Assembly (NCBI GenBank): GCA_903902855.1
Contig: CAIUWK010000109.1
Span: 1 to 44,287, forward strand
Length of the DNA stretch: 44,287 bases
Reading direction: 5' to 3'
From: an uncultured Geobacter sp.
GTDB taxonomy: Bacteria; Desulfobacterota; Desulfuromonadia; Geobacterales; CAIOGM01
This document shows positions 1-7,745 of this stretch, piece after piece. The position numbers and the translations under genes were made by a program. Below the pieces are notes generated by a model, which saw only the letters and a list, made by a program, of their open reading frames with translations, made no database searches and was not told the DNA's origin. Each line of letters begins with the position of its first letter. Position 1 is the stretch's first letter.

Positions 1-1790
1 CCGGTCAAGGTGGGAGCAGTCGGAGCAATGGCGGTGCTGCCATAGGTAATGCTCTGGCTGGTAACCGGACTCCCGCCATTGCTGTTGAAGCTGACGGTGT
101 AGCTGTTGATCGTCCACTTGGCATACAGCGTGGTGTTACCGGTGATCGGCGTTGTGAAGGAAAATGCTGTATTAAGCGCTGCATCGCTGTACCAGCCGAC
201 GAAGGTGGAACCGGTCAAGGTGGGAGCAGTCGGAGCAATGGCGGTGCCGTTATAATTAACGGTCTGACTGGCAACCGTACTCCCGCCATTGCTGTTGAAG
301 CTGACGGTATAACTGTTTACCGTCCACTTGGCATACAGCGTGGTGTTCCCGGTGATCGGCGTTGTGAAGGCAAAGGCCGTGGTCAGCGCGGCATCACTGT
401 ACCAACCGGCAAAGGTGGAACCGGTCAAGGTGGGAGCAGTCGGAGCAATGGCGGTGCTGCCATAGGTAATGCTCTGGCTGGTAACCGGACTCCCGCCATT
501 GCTGTTGAAGGTGACGGTATAGCTGTTGACCGTCCACTTAGCATACAAAGTGGTGCTCCCGGTGATCGGCGTTGTGAAGACAAAGGCCGTGGTCAGCGCG
601 GCGTCACTGTACCAACCGGCAAAGGTGGAACCGGTCAAGGTGGGGGCCGTCGGAACAGTGGCGTTGCCATTATAAACTACGGTCTGGCCAGTCACCGCGC
701 TCCCGCCATTGCTGTTGAAGGTGACGGTATAGCTGTTGATCGTCCACTTGGCATACAGCGTGGTGTTACCAGTAATCGGTGTCGCGAAGGCAAAGGCCGT
801 GGTCAACGTAGCGTCGCTGTACCACCCGGCAAAGGTGGAACCGGTCAAGGTGGGAGCAGTCGGAGCAGTGGCGATACCGTTGTAGTTTACGCTCTGCCTG
901 GCAACCGCGCTCCCGCCATTGCTGTTGAAGCTGACGGTGTAGCTGTTAACCGTCCACTTGGCGTACAGGGTGGTGTTCCCGGTGATCGGAGTCGTGAAGG
1001 CAAATGGCGTGGTAAGCGCTGCATCGCTGTACCAGTCGACGAAGGTGGAACCGGTCAAGGTGGGAGCAGTCGGAGCAATGGCGGTGCTGCCATAGGGAAT
1101 GCTCTGGCTGGTAACCGAACTCCCGCCATTGCTGTTGAAGCTGACGGTATAGCTGTTGACCGTCCACTTGGCATACAGCGTGGTGTTCCCGGTGATCGGC
1201 GTTGTGAAGGAAAATGCTGTATTAAGCGCTGCATCGTTGTACCAGCCGACAAAGGTGGAACCGGTCAGAGTAGGTGCAGTCGGAGCAACGGCGGTGCCGT
1301 TATAATTAACGGTCTGACCGGCAACCGCGCTCCCGCCATTACTGTTGAAGCTGACGGTATAGCTGTTTACCGTCCATTTGGCATACAAAGTGGTGTTCCC
1401 GGTGATCGGTGTCGTGAAGACAAAGGCGGTGGTCAGCGCGGCATCGCTGTACCAAGCGACAAAGGTGGAACCGGTCAGGGTAGGAGCAATCGGAGAAGTG
1501 GCTGTGCTGCCATAGGGAATGCTCTGACTGGCAACCGTACTCCCGCCATTACTGTTGAAGCTGACGGTGTAGCTGTTGACCGTCCACTTCGCATATAGAG
1601 TCGTATTGCCAGTGATCGGCGTCGTGAAGGCAAAGGCCGTGGTCAGCGCGGTATCGCTGTACCATCCGGCAAAGGTGGAACCGGTCAAGTTAGGGGCAGT
1701 CGGCGTCAAAGCAGTTCCACCGGAGACGACAACTTGGGCGGCAACCGCGCTCCCGCCGTTGCTGTTGAAGGTGACGGTGTAACCGTTAAC
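1..1790 (-). repeat. Tandem 210-bp repeats encoding 70-residue InlB-type units
   Basis: Units begin at 1, 211, 421, 631, 841, 1051, 1261, 1471 and 1681, a spacing of exactly 210 bp with no indels. Two versions of the variable strand alternate loosely (a YGS type and a YNG type). The units at 1 and 1051 differ at only 7 of 210 positions. The leftmost 90 bases of the units at 1 and 421 are identical although the remainder differs, which points to recent duplication or gene conversion. The array continues past the left edge. Confidence 0.95.
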
Positions 1791-3761
1791 AATACTATCG
1801 AGAGTGAACAGACCGCCGCCGGTTCCAACATAGAGTATTGATGGCGTTATTCGATCAAGAGCCAGTCTGTTCATGGTAGGACTGTACAGGGGGGGAGGAA
1901 GAGAACTCCAACTGGCGCCACCGTCCATGCTTTTATATATACCAAAGCCGTTAACCTGAGTATAGAGAGTGGTCGGGGTGGTCGGATCAATGACAAGGGA
2001 GATAATGGGATCACTGTATGTTGCCGTTGCCAAGCGGCCCAAGCCGGTGCTGGCCAAACTCCACGTTACTCCTGCATCACTGCTTTTGAAGAGACCATCA
2101 GTGGTCCCCGCATAGATGGTGGACGGGGTAACAGGATCTACGACCAGGGTATTGACCGTGGCGGTGGCTGTGAGCAATCCGCTGTTGGACGCACTCCACC
2201 CTACCCCACCGTTGATGCTCTTGAAAACGCCGCCACCCATAGTCCCCGCGTAGATGATGGCCGGGGTGACGGTATCCAAAGCCAAGGCATTGATAGTCGT
2301 TTTGGTCAATCCGGTATTGAATGCACTCCAGTTCACCCCAGCATCGACGCTCTTGAAGACCCCTCCGCCCGAAGTCCCCACATAGATGGTGGCCGGGGTG
2401 ACAAAATCCACGGCCAGGGTTTGAACAAAGATGTTTGTCAATCCAGTATTGCGCGCACTCCAGGTTCCCGCCCCGTCGCTGCTCATGAATACACCACCAT
2501 TAGAAGTGCCGGTATAGATAGTGGTGGATACCTGCGGATCAATGGCAAAAACGGAGATACTCAGATTGCTCAAACCGACATTGACAGCACTCCAGTTCCC
2601 ACCTCTGTCAACACTCTTGAAGACACCATAACCGGAGGTTCCCATATACATGGTATTCGGAACAATCGGGTCAATGGCCAAAGCTCCGATCATAATACTG
2701 CTCAACCCGGTATTGGCCGCGATCCAGTTACCACCATTATCGGTGCTCTTGAACACCCCCCCAGCGGAACTCCCCGCGTAGAGGTTGGTCGAAGCAAGCG
2801 GGTCGATGATCAATGCCTTTACCGAATTGCCGTTCAGTCCGGTATTGATCGCGCTCCAGCTTACGCCGGCATTACTGCTCTTGAAGACACCACCGCTGGT
2901 CCCCGCATAGAGAGTGGCCGGAGCGGTTGAATCCACTGCCAGGGACTGAACCGTGAGAATGGTCAGGCCACTATTGACGGCATTCCAGGTCACTGCCGCA
3001 TCAATGCTCTTGAAAATTCCACCGCCGGTTGCCGCATAGATGGTGGCCGGGGTGGCAGGATCAATGACCAGAGCTTTTACCAGGAGATTACTCAAACCGG
3101 CATTGGCCGCAAGCCAGGTCACGCCGGCATCGGTACTTTTGAAGACACCGCCGTTTGTTGCCCCATAGATGGTGGCCGGAGTGATCGGATTAACCGCCAG
3201 AGCAGTAACGGTCTTATTCCCTATGACGGTATTTTGAACCCATCCGGCGCCGCCATTGGTGCTCTTGAGGACACCGCCGCCATTGGTCCCCGCATAAATG
3301 GTCGTCGGAGTAACCGGGTCGATGGCCAGGGAATTGATATTGGTGTTAGTGATCTTCACCGAAAAAACGGTAAGACTCCAGTTTGCTCCGCCATCAGAGC
3401 TCGTGTTGAACCCTCCGTTACTCCCCGCATAGATAAGGAGAGGATTCTTGGGGTCCACGACCAGTGCCTGAATGATGGCGCTTGAATTGGCCAGCCCCGT
3501 ATTCATCGCACTCCAGGTTATTCCGCCATCGATGCTCTTGAAAATTCCGCCACTGGACGTTCCGGCATAAATTGCCGGATTGACCGGATCGGCGACAAGG
3601 CAATTGACCTGACCACCATATGGCCCGTGAGGAGTCCACTGGGTGACGGCAGCCTGGACAGGCAGTACCGTGAAAAGCAGTACAGTTATACCTATCAGAG
3701 TGCAGATTAAGCCGAAAAGAGTCTTGGACGTTCCTCTGGTTTCACTCTTCTCCAGACACAT
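1..3761 (-). CDS. Large secreted repeat protein: beta-propeller-like blades followed by InlB-type repeats (3' end outside window)
   Basis: One open frame runs leftward from ATG at 3761 to the window edge (about 1253 codons) without a stop. The start has GGGAG six bases upstream and encodes a signal peptide: a basic start, a hydrophobic stretch and a VQA-A cleavage-like site near residue 36. Residues about 40-650 hold some 14 blades of about 42-48 residues, each with a pattern like LAIDP-TPATIYAGT-GGGVFKS-DGG-W and then N-GL. These resemble BNR/Ycf48-type beta-propeller blades. From about residue 657 to the edge are 70-residue units containing YTVSFNSNGG, APTLTGSTFAGWYSD and TTLYAKWTVN, the Listeria-Bacteroides (InlB B) repeat. 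I infer a cell-surface or secreted adhesin-like protein; no enzyme motif is visible. The missing C-terminus would show how it is anchored. Family assignment is firm, function is not. Confidence 0.88.
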   Translation of the reverse strand, partial: MCLEKSETRGTSKTLFGLICTLIGITVLLFTVLPVQAAVTQWTPHGPYGGQVNCLVADPVNPAIYAGTSSGGIFKSIDGGITWSAMNTGLANSSAIIQALVVDPKNPLLIYAGSNGGFNTSSDGGANWSLTVFSVKITNTNINSLAIDPVTPTTIYAGTNGGGVLKSTNGGAGWVQNTVIGNKTVTALAVNPITPATIYGATNGGVFKSTDAGVTWLAANAGLSNLLVKALVIDPATPATIYAATGGGIFKSIDAAVTWNAVNSGLTILTVQSLAVDSTAPATLYAGTSGGVFKSSNAGVSWSAINTGLNGNSVKALIIDPLASTNLYAGSSAGGVFKSTDNGGNWIAANTGLSSIMIGALAIDPIVPNTMYMGTSGYGVFKSVDRGGNWSAVNVGLSNLSISVFAIDPQVSTTIYTGTSNGGVFMSSDGAGTWSARNTGLTNIFVQTLAVDFVTPATIYVGTSGGGVFKSVDAGVNWSAFNTGLTKTTINALALDTVTPAIIYAGTMGGGVFKSINGGVGWSASNSGLLTATATVNTLVVDPVTPSTIYAGTTDGLFKSSDAGVTWSLASTGLGRLATATYSDPIISLVIDPTTPTTLYTQVNGFGIYKSMDGGASWSSLPPPLYSPTMNRLALDRITPSILYVGTGGGLFTLDSIVNGYTVTFNSNGGSAVAAQVVVSGGTALTPTAPNLTGSTFAGWYSDTALTTAFAFTTPITGNTTLYAKWTVNSYTVSFNSNGGSTVASQSIPYGSTATSPIAPTLTGSTFVAWYSDAALTTAFVFTTPITGNTTLYAKWTVNSYTVSFNSNGGSAVAGQTVNYNGTAVAPTAPTLTGSTFVGWYNDAALNTAFSFTTPITGNTTLYAKWTVNSYTVSFNSNGGSSVTSQSIPYGSTAIAPTAPTLTGSTFVDWYSDAALTTPFAFTTPITGNTTLYAKWTVNSYTVSFNSNGGSAVARQSVNYNGIATAPTAPTLTGSTFAGWYSDATLTTAFAFATPITGNTTLYAKWTINSYTVTFNSNGGSAVTGQTVVYNGNATVPTAPTLTGSTFAGWYSDAALTTAFVFTTPITGSTTLYAKWTVNSYTVTFNSNGGSPVTSQSITYGSTAIAPTAPTLTGSTFAGWYSDAALTTAFAFTTPITGNTTLYAKWTVNSYTVSFNSNGGSTVASQTVNYNGTAIAPTAPTLTGSTFVGWYSDAALNTAFSFTTPITGNTTLYAKWTINSYTVSFNSNGGSPVTSQSITYGSTAIAPTAPTLT
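1800..3650 (-). repeat. Degenerate ~135-bp coding repeats (about 14 beta-propeller-like blades)
   Basis: Within the repeat-protein gene the translated pattern A-L-A-I-D-P, then T-I-Y-A-G-T, then G-V-F-K-S, then G-W recurs about 14 times at 42-48-residue intervals. At DNA level the copies are much more diverged than the 210-bp units, so this block is older. Fourteen blades would suit two seven-bladed propellers; that division is inference. Confidence 0.75.
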
Positions 3762-3985
3762 AACTACTCCCGAGGAGATGGCAATGGTGATCGGCTCATC
3801 AGCCCCCCTCCTTCCTCCTATCCGGCAGGAAAGAGAAAGGAAAGGAGCCTATGAATCAGTCATCCATACGCTCAAGTCACTAAATAATTTCGTATACAGA
3901 ACAGGGGGTACGATAGCACAGTTGGCGGAGGGAGGCAAAAAAGAAAGGATTAAGACGTTATCCGAGCAAAAGCAGAGGCACATGC

Positions 3986-4016
3986 GGCAATAAGAGCTCT
4001 TCTTCGGGTTATTGCC
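3986..4016 (-). terminator. Hairpin overlapping the stop codon of the dioxygenase gene
   Basis: GGCAATAA (3986-3993) pairs perfectly with TTATTGCC (4009-4016) across a 15-base loop, and the right arm contains the TAA stop of the upstream minus-strand gene. There is no clear T-run after it on the minus strand, so it may be a weak terminator or an mRNA 3'-end stabiliser. The rest of 3762-4008 shows no supportable gene. Confidence 0.3.
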
Positions 4017-4785
4017 ACGAAAAAGCCGCCATGGAAAGGGCGCCATGGCTGTAAGCGTCATGAAGCAGATGCCCTTCGCCACCTGCTCCCAAGGGAACGA
4101 AGAGAGGAAGGAAGTGTTCGGTGGTCGGATGGTTTTTAAGGGCATGGGGTGCGAGGTTCGCGTAATCCAGCAGGGCGCTCATATTACCGCCGAGTACCGC
4201 ATCGCTCAGCCATTGGGCAAACTCTCTCACATAAGGTAACGGCGCAGAATCCGGCTCCCTTCCGAAGTAATCCCGGATATTATGGGTAGCCGACCCACTG
4301 GCCAGGAGAAGAACCCCTTCATCCAGGAGCGGTCGCAACGCCTTCCCCACGGCCAGATGATGCGCCGGTCCCAGATGCGGCTGAACCGAGAGTTGAATGA
4401 CCGGAATTTCGGCGTCGGGATACATCAGCATGAGTGGCGCCCATGCGCCGTGGTCGAGTCCGCGGGATAAATCTTTCTCTCCCGCAATCCCCTGGCTACT
4501 GAGAAGCGAGAGAACTTGGTCCCCCAGCGCCGGGTCACCAGGAGCGGGATAGTCGAGGGCGTAGAGTTCATCAGGGAAACCGTAAAAATCATGAATCGTG
4601 GCGGGAAACGGATTCATGGTCACCCGTGGTGATTCAGTGCCCCAATGGGCGGAGACGCAGACGATTGCCTTGGGGCGACCGATCGTTGTTCCCAACTGTT
4701 GCAGGAAATCACGCGTCGGGCAATCCTCCATGATCATGGTCGGCGCACCGTGTGAAACAAAGAGTGCTGGAAATCTGCTGTTCAT
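4009..4785 (-). CDS. ygiD: LigB-family extradiol dioxygenase (4,5-DOPA dioxygenase type)
   Basis: The 258-residue protein has the usual length and layout of the class III extradiol (LigB/DODA, YgiD) family. It opens with ALFVSHGAPT, followed by VSAHWG near residue 47 and ASGSATHN in the second half; these carry the histidines that bind Fe(II) or Zn(II) in the family. It ends SHGALSMAAFSWQ, a typical family ending. Family enzymes cleave catechol rings next to the hydroxyls; the natural substrate here cannot be told. The ATG at 4785 has GAAGGGAG seven bases upstream. It follows marR and yceI on the same strand with short gaps, so the three probably form one MarR-controlled unit. The fold is certain, the substrate is not. 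Confidence 0.88.
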   Translation of the reverse strand: MNSRFPALFVSHGAPTMIMEDCPTRDFLQQLGTTIGRPKAIVCVSAHWGTESPRVTMNPFPATIHDFYGFPDELYALDYPAPGDPALGDQVLSLLSSQGIAGEKDLSRGLDHGAWAPLMLMYPDAEIPVIQLSVQPHLGPAHHLAVGKALRPLLDEGVLLLASGSATHNIRDYFGREPDSAPLPYVREFAQWLSDAVLGGNMSALLDYANLAPHALKNHPTTEHFLPLFVPLGAGGEGHLLHDAYSHGALSMAAFSWQ

Positions 4786-4855
4786 GGTTTGTCTCCCTTC
4801 GCATTATTCAGGCCGGGATAGTCGAACCATCCCGGCCTGAAGTTCTCTTCCTGAG

Positions 4856-5446
4856 TTATTTCTTGATCATCTCGATTTCCAGGGTGATGGTCACCTCTTC
4901 ACCCACGGCAACTCCGCCGGTTTCCAGTACGGCATTGTAGAGCAGGCCGAAATCCTTCCGATTGATCTTGGTGGTGGCCGTGACGCCACGCCGGATGTTT
5001 CCCCAGGGGTCTTTACTCTCCAGCGTGGGCCCTTCTACGTCCAGTACAACCTCTTTGGTCACACCATGCAGGGTCAAATCCCCCGTGACTTTCAGTTTAT
5101 CTTTGCCGGCCTTTGCCACCTTTTTCGACACAAAGGTCATGGTGGGGAATTTGGCCACATCGAAGAAATCGGCGCTGCGCAGATGATCATCGCGCTTCTT
5201 CACATTGGTAGTTACGGAAGCGGTGTCGATGGAAACCGTAACCTTTGACGCGGTGATATCCTTGTCGTTGAGGTCAACGGTCCCGGTAAATTTTTCAAAG
5301 TTCCCCTTGACGTTGGAAACCATCATATGACGAACTTTGAACCCGACGTTGGAGTGGTCGGGGTCGATGGTCAAGGTCGTTGCCGAGACGATAACCGGCA
5401 GAGCGAGTACGACGATAGTGGCGATGGCGGCAAGAATGCGTTTCAT
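4856..5446 (-). CDS. Secreted YceI family protein
   Basis: The 196-residue protein carries a clear signal peptide (MKRILAAIATIVVLALP, then VSA-T near residue 23) and the whole YceI domain: TIDPDHSNVGFKVRHMMVSNVKG near the start, DDHLRSADFFDVAKFPTM in the middle, GDLTLHGVTKEVV, and a C-terminal NRKDFGL segment. YceI proteins are periplasmic lipocalin-like barrels that bind long isoprenoid lipids. The reading frame extends 23 codons further upstream, but ATG at 5446 with AAGGAGA in front and the signal peptide directly after it is the convincing start. It lies between marR and the dioxygenase gene and is probably co-transcribed with them. Confidence 0.92.
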   Translation of the reverse strand: MKRILAAIATIVVLALPVIVSATTLTIDPDHSNVGFKVRHMMVSNVKGNFEKFTGTVDLNDKDITASKVTVSIDTASVTTNVKKRDDHLRSADFFDVAKFPTMTFVSKKVAKAGKDKLKVTGDLTLHGVTKEVVLDVEGPTLESKDPWGNIRRGVTATTKINRKDFGLLYNAVLETGGVAVGEEVTITLEIEMIKK

Positions 5447-5527
5447 GATAATTCTCCTTTTCGTAATGGTAAGTTTATTGCTCTTTTTTGACAGGTAAGC
5501 ATGCGGCAAAGTCATTCATCTCTTCGG

Positions 5528-5974
5528 TCAGCTTGTTCCTCCTTTTAATCCCAGCTTTTTGCATAACACCCCCAGCAGTTCCTGTTCCTGGGGGGTAAGC
5601 GTCATCATTTCACTACAGATGACTGCCTCGATCCTGGTAAAAACCTGGGCAATCAACTCACTCCCCTGGGTGGTGAGGTGAACCGTCAGATATCGCCGGT
5701 CCTCGCTGTCTCGCTCCCGCCGCACAACACCCCGCTTTTCCAGGTTGTCGATCACCATGGTGATATTACCGGTGCTCTTGAGTATTTTGGCCGCAATATC
5801 ACGCTGGCAGAGTGGTCCCTTATGGTACAGGGCTTCCAGAACACCGAACTGGCTGATTGTGAGGTCATAGGTAGCGAGAGGTCGATGCACCCTGCTCGTA
5901 ACCGATTCCGCCGCACGCATCAGCTTGGTGTAGGTATTCAAAGTACGGCATGTGGGAGATTCTGTAGTTTCCAT
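5528..5974 (-). CDS. MarR family transcriptional regulator
   Basis: A 148-residue winged-helix protein of typical MarR size. Residues about 40-110 form the DNA-binding part: the L-ISQFGVLEALYHKGPL segment, the recognition region ILKSTGNITMVIDNLEKRGVV and the wing RRERDSEDRRYLTVHLT. The flanking helices would make the dimer interface. It is first in an apparent operon with yceI and a LigB-type dioxygenase gene, and an inverted repeat covers its likely promoter, so it probably represses its own operon in response to a small ligand, perhaps phenolic given the dioxygenase (inference). The ATG at 5974 has only a weak GGAT-type ribosome-binding site. Confidence 0.9.
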   Translation of the reverse strand: METTESPTCRTLNTYTKLMRAAESVTSRVHRPLATYDLTISQFGVLEALYHKGPLCQRDIAAKILKSTGNITMVIDNLEKRGVVRRERDSEDRRYLTVHLTTQGSELIAQVFTRIEAVICSEMMTLTPQEQELLGVLCKKLGLKGGTS

Positions 5975-6013
5975 GGGATATCCATTTAATTTGACACCGC
6001 ATAGTTTAATGTA

Positions 6014-6043
6014 AAGCTATATCTCTTGACTAAAATTGTCAAG
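6014..6043 (-). promoter_or_regulatory. Likely marR-operon promoter with overlapping inverted-repeat operator
   Basis: On the minus strand TTGACA (6042-6037) is followed 15-17 bases later by TATAGC/TAGCTT (6021-6014), about 45 bases upstream of the marR start. The inverted repeat CTTGAC-N7-GTCAAG (6025-6043) covers the -35 box and most of the spacer. MarR proteins commonly bind such short palindromes over their own promoters; binding here is inferred. Confidence 0.5.
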
Positions 6044-6180
6044 TATATTTTTGATCACTGTCGATAACCGGAGATTCTGCCGAGGGGAGTGTCCGAATGC
6101 CATCACCCGGAGGAGGTGTGAGGATGGGAAGAGTAGTACGAAGAATGATCCTTACGTGAAAGGAGAGTGCTTTTGGAAGC

Positions 6181-6606
6181 TCATGACGCCATGGCAAAGC
6201 AGCTCGGATCAGTCGCCGACAACGCTCTCCGGTGGGTTCGCACCGTTTCCAATGCCTTGCAAATAGCTGCCTGTCGTCCGGCAATGACTAACGATGCCTT
6301 GGTTCCATAATCCTGGATCGCCTGCAGGGCCAGGGTCACATCGAGATAACTATCGCCGGCAGGATCGACGGTCTGCTGCCGGGATTCATAATCATGGCGA
6401 GTTTTGGCAATATCATCGACCACCATCTCCCGCGTGATCTCATTAACGCTTAACTGATGCTCCAGCAGATCGGTTCCATTTGCCACCTGACCGAGCAGTC
6501 GCCAACTGGTATCCGTATTTCTGAAATGTATGACCTTGGCCACGTGAGGCATCGCTATCAGTACTTCTGTCATAATTCTGTCGAAAATATCGTCTGAAGT
6601 TTTCAT
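6181..6606 (-). CDS. Hypothetical protein, about 141 residues
   Basis: I do not recognise a family. The protein is soluble and mostly helical in character, with no signal peptide or membrane segment. It starts MKTSDDIFDRIMTEVLIAMP and has an alanine-rich, probably helical second half (LDVTLALQAIQDYG). Three in-frame ATGs lie at 6621, 6612 and 6606. GGAGG sits eight bases before the ATG at 6606, which I chose. The gene stands alone on the minus strand with no close partner: the marR promoter lies beyond its 3' end and the riboswitch locus lies upstream in the opposite orientation. Coding is supported by the ribosome-binding site and normal codon use; function is unknown. Confidence 0.6.
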   Translation of the reverse strand: MKTSDDIFDRIMTEVLIAMPHVAKVIHFRNTDTSWRLLGQVANGTDLLEHQLSVNEITREMVVDDIAKTRHDYESRQQTVDPAGDSYLDVTLALQAIQDYGTKASLVIAGRQAAICKALETVRTHRRALSATDPSCFAMAS

Positions 6607-6806
6607 GGCCATGGCCTCCATGCCGGTGCCGTAACAGGAGTCGATTCCCGTAGTTATTCCCCTTGCTTACCTGACTGTAATTCCTCGCCCTACTCTACTT
6701 ATCGTCATCTCCTTACCCGTCCATGAATCCGAAACTGATATTCCATCAGAGCAAACCCTCTTCGTGCTCACTATTTTTACAGATACGGGAAAAAACCAAA
6801 AAAAAC

Positions 6807-6836
6807 TTGACATGCAAGGTAATGTATTGATATATA
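6807..6836 (+). promoter_or_regulatory. Sigma-70-type promoter ahead of the riboswitch
   Basis: TTGACA (6807-6812) is separated by 18 bases from TATATA (6831-6836), in an AT-rich stretch, and would start RNA near 6843, about 14 bases before riboswitch stem P1. The rest of 6607-6806 shows nothing supportable. Confidence 0.6.
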
Positions 6837-6856
6837 GATTTACAATTTATTGGAAG

Positions 6857-6951
6857 CAGTGATACACGATACGACTAAACCATCCGTGAGGGTGTGACGG
6901 AAAGCCCATAGGGTCTCAACGAGACAGCCGGGATGCGGAAATATCAAACTG
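6857..6951 (+). promoter_or_regulatory. GEMM-I riboswitch, GEMM-Ib-like (3',3'-cGAMP or c-di-GMP sensing)
   Basis: The RNA carries the GEMM-I core: a CACG-N8-AAACC 5' part, a P2 stem with a GTGA (GNRA) tetraloop (CATCC GTGA GGGTG), GGAAAGCC, a P3 stem (GGTCTC / GAGAC) and CAGCCGGG. P1 pairs CAGTGATA (6857-6864) with TATC-AA-ACTG (6942-6951). Aligned without gaps to Vc2, the base equivalent to ligand-contacting G20 is A (6874). That change defines the GEMM-Ib variants of Geobacter, which prefer 3',3'-cGAMP or are promiscuous. The 3' arm of P1 overlaps the 5' arm of the terminator at 6927-6969, so ligand binding should block termination: an ON switch. Motif assignment rests on pattern matching by eye. 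Confidence 0.85.
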
Positions 6952-6976
6952 ATATTTCCGCATCCCGGCTTTTTTT
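6927..6976 (+). terminator. Intrinsic terminator of the riboswitch expression platform
   Basis: A perfect 20-bp stem (6927-6946 with 6950-6969), a 3-base loop and seven T residues (6970-6976). Its left arm shares bases with the 3' part of the aptamer and with P1, so aptamer and terminator are mutually exclusive. Confidence 0.93.
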
Positions 6977-7163
6977 GTTCCGCATCCCAATGCTTCAGAA
7001 TCCGATCTTATGTAGCCCACACCCACGACGGAGACTCTGCCCTGCTCCAGGAACTCCTCGACCAGGGGGATCGGGAACTGCGCAGCGTAGAAACCTTGTC
7101 ACCGGCACAGAGCATTTCTATGGCATCAGGCCGGAACTGAACCGATTCACAAGGAGGCTTCCC

Positions 7164-7352
7164 ATGGAACCATTATTTCTATTCTGCAGTTTGTTGTTGA
7201 TCTACTGTAGCTACCAGGCCTCCGCCGACTTGGTAAGGAGCGTCAGGGGCCGACAGCAGCAAGCAGAGTTACGAGTAGTAGAAAGAGCCGGAAAGATCGC
7301 ACTCGTACTTGTCAGGCGACATCGGTTGTCGGGTGGAGTATATCCCCATTGA
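7164..7352 (+). CDS. Small predicted secreted peptide, candidate riboswitch target
   Basis: A 62-codon frame with a strong AAGGAGG six bases before ATG. The N-terminus is hydrophobic (LFLFCSLLLIYC) and ends in ASA-D, a good signal peptidase I site at residues 21-22, leaving a basic 41-residue mature peptide rich in Arg (VRSVRGRQQQ, VRRHR). I recognise no family. It is the first good translation start after the riboswitch terminator (about 190 bases downstream) and the only plus-strand candidate before convergent genes. Its last 41 bases overlap the 3' end of the IHF-like gene on the other strand, so it may be a remnant of a longer gene. The leader 6977-7163 has no convincing start. Confidence 0.42.
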   Translation: MEPLFLFCSLLLIYCSYQASADLVRSVRGRQQQAELRVVERAGKIALVLVRRHRLSGGVYPH

Positions 7353-7617
7353 TCGCCTGCTTCAGCACCCCACTTGGTTTGAAGGTGAGCACCTTGCGAG
7401 CGGTAATGGTCATCGTCTCGCCGGTCTGGGGGTTCCGCCCACGACGGTCATGCTTCTGATTCACCTCAAAGTTCCCGAAGCCGGAGATCTTCAGGTTTTC
7501 ACCGGATGCCAGAGTATTCTTCATGACTGCGAATACGTCCTCCACGAGGTCGTAAGCCTCTTCCTTGGTGCAATCCACTTTTGCACATACCCTTGCGACT
7601 ACGTCAGCTTTTGTCAT
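7312..7617 (-). CDS. IHF/HU family DNA-binding protein (IHF-alpha-like)
   Basis: 101 residues. It starts MTKADVVARVCAKVDCTKEEA (helical dimerisation part), then has the family core SGFGNFEV near residue 47 and the DNA-clasping beta arm RRGRNPQTGETMTITARKV, with the Pro that intercalates into DNA. It ends LTFKPSGVLKQAIN and a short tail. The ITARKVLTFKPS ending is closer to IHF subunits than to HU, but subunit type is not certain. The reading frame extends upstream to 7698; ATG at 7617 with GGAGA in front matches the family start. Such proteins bend DNA and assist sigma-54 promoters and recombination. No operon partner is visible. Confidence 0.9.
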   Translation of the reverse strand: MTKADVVARVCAKVDCTKEEAYDLVEDVFAVMKNTLASGENLKISGFGNFEVNQKHDRRGRNPQTGETMTITARKVLTFKPSGVLKQAINGDILHPTTDVA

Positions 7618-7640
7618 GTGAGATCTCCTCTGTAATACCT

Positions 7641-7671
7641 GTTGAAGCGTTGAAGTGTTGAAGTGTTGAAA
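7641..7671. repeat. Short tandem repeats of an 8-mer (GTTGAAGT)
   Basis: Four near-identical units (GTTGAAGC, GTTGAAGT, GTTGAAGT, GTTGAAAA) lie between the IHF-like gene and the tRNA terminator. Similar low-complexity 7-8-mer runs occur in other gaps of this window (18464, 24167). Confidence 0.7.
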
Positions 7672-7745
7672 ACCTTTGGTTCTGCTTTTTCGATTCAACG
7701 ATTAAACAGTCTCTCGAAGTGGATACCAGGGTGAATACAGCTACT

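Noticed and set aside
946-1252. Short minus-strand frames inside the repeats, as if the gene were fragmented
   Set aside because: They are in other frames. The frame from ATG 3761 is open to the edge, and the repeat motif stays in that frame from 1790 down to position 3.
1-1790. Regular repeats taken as a CRISPR array or satellite DNA
   Set aside because: The 210-bp period keeps a reading frame of 70 residues with a known protein repeat; there are no spacers.
3762-4008. A riboswitch or small RNA ahead of the repeat-protein gene
   Set aside because: Apart from a small GGCT-GATG-AGCC stem near 3793 and a hairpin at the dioxygenase stop, I find no match to a known motif.
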